A DNA stretch of 64,000 nt from positions 1-64,000 of the forward strand of contig JAGYIZ010000004.1 in assembly GCA_018402425.1 (NCBI GenBank), given 5' to 3'. The DNA comes from Candidatus Atribacteria bacterium. Lineage in GTDB: Bacteria; Atribacterota; Phoenicimicrobiia; Phoenicimicrobiales; Stramentimicrobiaceae. Of the stretch, positions 61,535 to 64,000 are shown piece by piece (position 1 is the stretch's first letter; the number at the start of each line of letters is the position of its first letter). The notes beneath the pieces are model-generated. The model ran no database searches. It saw only the letters and a program-made list of their open reading frames with translations, and was not told the origin of the DNA. Position numbers and translations under genes: made by a program.

Positions 61535-61984
61535 TTGCCCAACACCTATTCACTTAAAATATGGTATAGAATATATTAATGATGAAAGAATAAAATAACT
61601 CCCTTCATATTTAATATAAAGTTTATATAACTTTTCTTAACAAAAATACTCTCTCGGCTGGTTTAATCTGTTATTTTAGCTTAGATTTCTATTATTATAT
61701 TATAATTATAAATAGATAGTCAATCTTAACTCTTTTCTAATCCTCCTCTAACTGGATTATAGATATTAAATTTTAGTTTCTTATTTCTTCATTAATTCTT
61801 TTCCTATATTCAGATGTTTCAGATTATATTTGACCTAAATTAATTCAATTGAAAATTATTACAACAAACTTATGTCAACTTATAATTGAAGAGCAGAAGT
61901 ACCAGGAAATTGTTTCCAAATTATTCAGGAAATCTACGGATTTAAAATATTCTATTTACTTGAAACTATATTTTTATCAGCATT
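61535..61984. other. AT-rich spacer, nothing recognised
   Basis: About 450 bp upstream of the LysM/M23 gene. It must include its promoter. No repeat-family member, RNA or frame was recognised. Confidence 0.5.
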
Positions 61985-62106
61985 AGTAAATATCCCATCC
62001 GCATAGCGGGTGACTTTAAGAACTTCAACTTTGGACTTCAGGTGAAAAATTGTCGTCTAGCTTATCTTAATCTTTTCATGGTTAAATACAATAGGCTTAT
62101 GATTAA
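61985..62106 (-). repeat. Hairpin-tailed dispersed repeat, copy C
   Basis: On the minus strand it reads TTTAACCATGAAAAGATTAA, GATAAGCTAGACGACAATTT, TTCACCTGAAGTCCAAAGTT, GAAGTTCTTAAAGTCACCCG, CTATGCGGATGGGATATTTA. It agrees with copy A over most of its 120 bp, without copy A's inner insertion. It is the most compact form of the family. Confidence 0.85.
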
Positions 62107-62275
62107 GTCAGAATTGGCTTAAAATTATTTAATTTCTTGAAAAGGTTTAAAGGGTTGGTGTTCATGAGATAGCTAAAATGACCTAAAATTCTATAACAGA
62201 AACAATGGGAAAGGCTTATATTTTAAGGGTTTTGGCTGGTGTTTTGGGATAGTTGGGGGTTAGTGAAAACCCCCC
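62107..62275. other. Spacer before the tRNA-Thr fragment
   Basis: About 170 bp. It contains GGGGGTTAGTGAAAACCCCC, a small 5-bp hairpin (62247-62274) just before the tRNA-Thr fragment. No gene seen. Confidence 0.5.
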
Positions 62276-62325
62276 TATTCGGATTACGATTCCGTTGCTC
62301 TGCCAATTGAGCTACACCGTCACCT
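62276..62325 (-). pseudogene. 5' fragment of tRNA-Thr (CGT)
   Basis: Forty bases (62280-62319) are identical to the D-arm and anticodon-arm part of the degenerate tRNA-Thr at 59804-59882. The variable region, T-arm and 3' acceptor are missing, replaced by CCCCCTATTC. It stands ahead of three intact tRNA genes on the same strand. Confidence 0.75.
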
Positions 62326-62335
62326 TTTTAAATAA

Positions 62336-62411
62336 TGGTAGGCGGAACAGGACTTGAACCTGTGACCCCCTACATGTGAAGCAGGTGCTCTGCCAACTGA
62401 GCTATCCGCCC
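62336..62411 (-). tRNA. tRNA-Val (CAC)
   Basis: A full cloverleaf with encoded CCA (62336-62338). The acceptor GGGCGGA pairs with TCCGCCT (one G:U), and the anticodon stem CCTGC/GTAGG holds TTCACAT, anticodon CAC. The T-arm ACAGGTTCAAGTCCTGT is perfect. Confidence 0.95.
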
Positions 62412-62429
62412 ATTACCTTATTTAAAAAA

Positions 62430-62505
62430 TGGTGCCTCCAAGGGGATTTGAACCCCTGTCGCCGCCGTGAAAGGGCGGTGTCCTAAACCCCTAGACGATG
62501 GAGGC
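62430..62505 (-). tRNA. tRNA-Glu (TTC)
   Basis: Cloverleaf with encoded CCA (62430-62432). The acceptor GCCTCCA pairs with TGGAGGC, and the anticodon stem CCGCC/GGCGG holds CTTTCAC, anticodon TTC. The T-arm AGGGGTTCAAATCCCCT is perfect. Confidence 0.96.
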
Positions 62506-62512
62506 AATATTT

Positions 62513-62588
62513 TGGTAGGCCGTGCAGGCCTCGAACCTGCGACCCTCTGATTAAGAGTCAGATGCTCTGCCAACTGAGCTAACGGCCC
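62513..62588 (-). tRNA. tRNA-Lys (CTT)
   Basis: Cloverleaf with encoded CCA (62513-62515). The acceptor GGGCCGT pairs with ACGGCCT, and the anticodon stem TCTGA/TCAGA holds CTCTTAA, anticodon CTT. It is 8 bp from tRNA-Glu, so the three tRNAs are one transcript. Confidence 0.96.
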
Positions 62589-62683
62589 GCAACACTGGCT
62601 TATTTCTTTGTTCTTTTTCAATTGCCCTACAATGTTACTATATTTTGATTGATGTGTCAACGAAAAATCGAGAAAAATGATAA

Positions 62684-63835
62684 CTATGCTTTTCTCTTTT
62701 TATTTAACTTTCTTATGGAAAATGACAACAAAGCAGGGGTAACAAATGTAGTAGCCATTGACATAGCAATGACCGTGGAAGCCATATTTGGGGTAATTAC
62801 ACCATATTTCAACCCTATATTGGCTAAAATAAGTGCTACTTCTGCCCTGGGAACTGTAGCAATGCCTACTACCAATGATTCCATATTACTAAAACCACAA
62901 ATACGTGTCCCTATACCACAACCGATTATTTTGCCCAAAATAGCCAAAACAATTATTAACATGGTAAACAGTCCCATTGAAGTAAAAGTACTCGGATCGA
63001 ATTGCATGCCCATGGTTACGAAAAATATGGGGATAAAAAAGGAATGTCCTATAAGGGAAACACTTTCGAAGGATTCTTTGGCCAATCGCGTTTGTCCTAA
63101 TATCAACCCAGCCATAAAAGTACCGGTAATTAAAGAGAGTCCAATTTTTTCTGCAATTATTGCAAATATTAACCCAATAATAAGAATAGGTAGTAAAATT
63201 TGATTGTCAGCCTGGTTGAAGATAAAGGAACTCGATAATTTTTGAAAAAAATGAATTGCAATAGTCATACATATTGCAATAAATGCAATAGTTAAAATAA
63301 CCGTAATTAATAGATTAACTACCTCCAGATTTCCGGTTAATGCTATTCCAACCACAGTGCCCATTGCAATGATACCGATTACATCATCAATGATGGCTGA
63401 ACCAATAATCAATGTCCCTATTTTCATACCGATCATTTTTGTCTCGGTTAATACCTGGCTACTGATGCCGATAGATGTAGCAGTTAAAGATGTACCTACA
63501 AATATTGATACCAGATAAGAATAACCAAAAATATGTGCAGCAAAAAATCCTAAAATGAAGGGAATAATTACACCCAATAGAGCAACTACAGTAGATGTTT
63601 TGGCCAATTCCTTCAGTTCATTTAAATTTACAGCCAGGCCGGTAGAAAAAAGCAATAGAAGTACTCCTATATCGGCAATGTTATGCATGGTTTCGCTAAG
63701 TTCGATTATGCCAAGATTACCCAATAGCAATCCCACGATTAAATCTGCCAATACCATAGGCTGTTTCATTTTTTTAGCTAATAATCGGCCAATAAATGCT
63801 GTTATAAGAATAATTAATAAATCACTAATAAACAC
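62684..63835 (-). CDS. CPA2-family cation:proton antiporter (Kef/NapA-like)
   Basis: A 383-aa inner-membrane antiporter with about 12 helices and no cytosolic regulatory domain. It starts with GTG 63835 after GCAGG. Family landmarks are GRLLAKKMKQPMVLADLIVG, LLLLFSTGLAVNLNELKELA, ATSIGISSQVL, and the ion-binding aspartates in GSAIIDDVIGIIAMG (adjacent DD, as in electrogenic NapA-type exchangers). It trades Na+ or K+ for H+. It ends 96 bp upstream of tRNA-Lys on the same strand. Cation choice cannot be told from the sequence. Confidence 0.92.
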   Translation of the reverse strand: MFISDLLIILITAFIGRLLAKKMKQPMVLADLIVGLLLGNLGIIELSETMHNIADIGVLLLLFSTGLAVNLNELKELAKTSTVVALLGVIIPFILGFFAAHIFGYSYLVSIFVGTSLTATSIGISSQVLTETKMIGMKIGTLIIGSAIIDDVIGIIAMGTVVGIALTGNLEVVNLLITVILTIAFIAICMTIAIHFFQKLSSSFIFNQADNQILLPILIIGLIFAIIAEKIGLSLITGTFMAGLILGQTRLAKESFESVSLIGHSFFIPIFFVTMGMQFDPSTFTSMGLFTMLIIVLAILGKIIGCGIGTRICGFSNMESLVVGIATVPRAEVALILANIGLKYGVITPNMASTVIAMSMATTFVTPALLSFSIRKLNKKRKA

Positions 63836-63858
63836 TTGTAATACCTGCTTTTTAAATC

Positions 63859-63925
63859 AGTATCGGGTATCGAGTAAGTAGTATCGTGTATAAACACCTA
63901 AATAAGTAACAAGTAATGAGTAAAT
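63859..63925. repeat. Drift-motif island at the window end
   Basis: GTATCGGGTATCGAGTAAGT (63861), AGTATCGTGTATAAAC, then AAGTAACAAGTAATGAGTAA (63904). The order of motifs is the same as at 58735-58800. No gene in 63836-64000. Confidence 0.75.
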
Positions 63926-64000
63926 AGTTCAAAAATTATTGCATTATTCGCATTTCTCGAGAAGAATAATCACTGGCAAATATATTTATTCATTAGCTAA

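Noticed and set aside
62418-62660. An 80-codon minus-strand frame (MTHQSKYSNIV...)
   Set aside because: It is a translation of the tRNA-Lys and tRNA-Glu genes, a common spurious annotation.

Overview
The window (roughly 35% GC) comes from a bacterium with an outer membrane whose core gene order is nevertheless Firmicutes-like. It carries lipopolysaccharide transport genes (lptC, lptA, lptB, lptF/G, lptD), bamA, a Skp/OmpH chaperone, an S-layer-homology porin and an RND/TolC efflux set. It also carries the block rsmA (decayed), spoVG, glmU, prs, ctc/rplY, pth, mfd, AbrB/SpoVT-like, mazG, in the same order and direction as in Bacillus subtilis. Low GC, an SLH porin and this mix suggest Atribacterota (OP9/JS1); a diderm Firmicute such as Halanaerobiales is the main alternative. 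This assignment is inference and was not tested by search.

Layout. Positions 1-3.6 kb hold a tRNA with anticodon CAT, rlmN, a LolA-like exported protein and yggS, the last preceded by a clear cyclic-di-GMP-I (GEMM) riboswitch. From 3.9 to 19.7 kb almost everything is a decaying gene: xylulokinase, a MoaD/ThiF pair, a phosphohexomutase, an O-antigen-ligase/TPR protein, thioredoxin-like proteins, lipoproteins, an ECF sigma/anti-sigma pair and two DUF1670-like HTH proteins. The only clearly intact gene there is a REP-associated tyrosine transposase (RAYT) with its terminal repeats.

From 19.8 to 34 kb come TPR proteins, a damaged hicBA module, an orphan MNT nucleotidyltransferase, the Lpt genes on two facing units, a broken clostripain-like peptidase and small exported proteins. 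From 34.7 to 48.1 kb is the envelope cluster: SLH porin, DUF3084 protein, lptB, ompH, bamA, acrB-type pump, adaptor and tolC. From 48.3 to 59.8 kb is the Firmicutes-like housekeeping block, ending in a dead rsmA copy. From 59.8 to 64 kb are a LysM/M23 peptidase, a tRNA cluster (Val, Glu, Lys) with two degenerate tRNA-Thr relics, and a CPA2 antiporter.

The spacers hold several repeat families. One is a composite repeat with modules in a fixed A-B-C-D order, seen three times. A second is a hairpin-tailed element of about 100-250 bp, seen four times. A third is RAYT-related GGGGTCAGG palindromes. Others are a CCCCTCACCC-bounded element and drifting short motifs such as GTATCGAGTATCGAGT. Genes work mainly in outer-membrane biogenesis: Lpt proteins move lipopolysaccharide or a similar glycolipid, Bam/Skp insert beta-barrels, and the SLH porin probably tethers the outer membrane to the wall.
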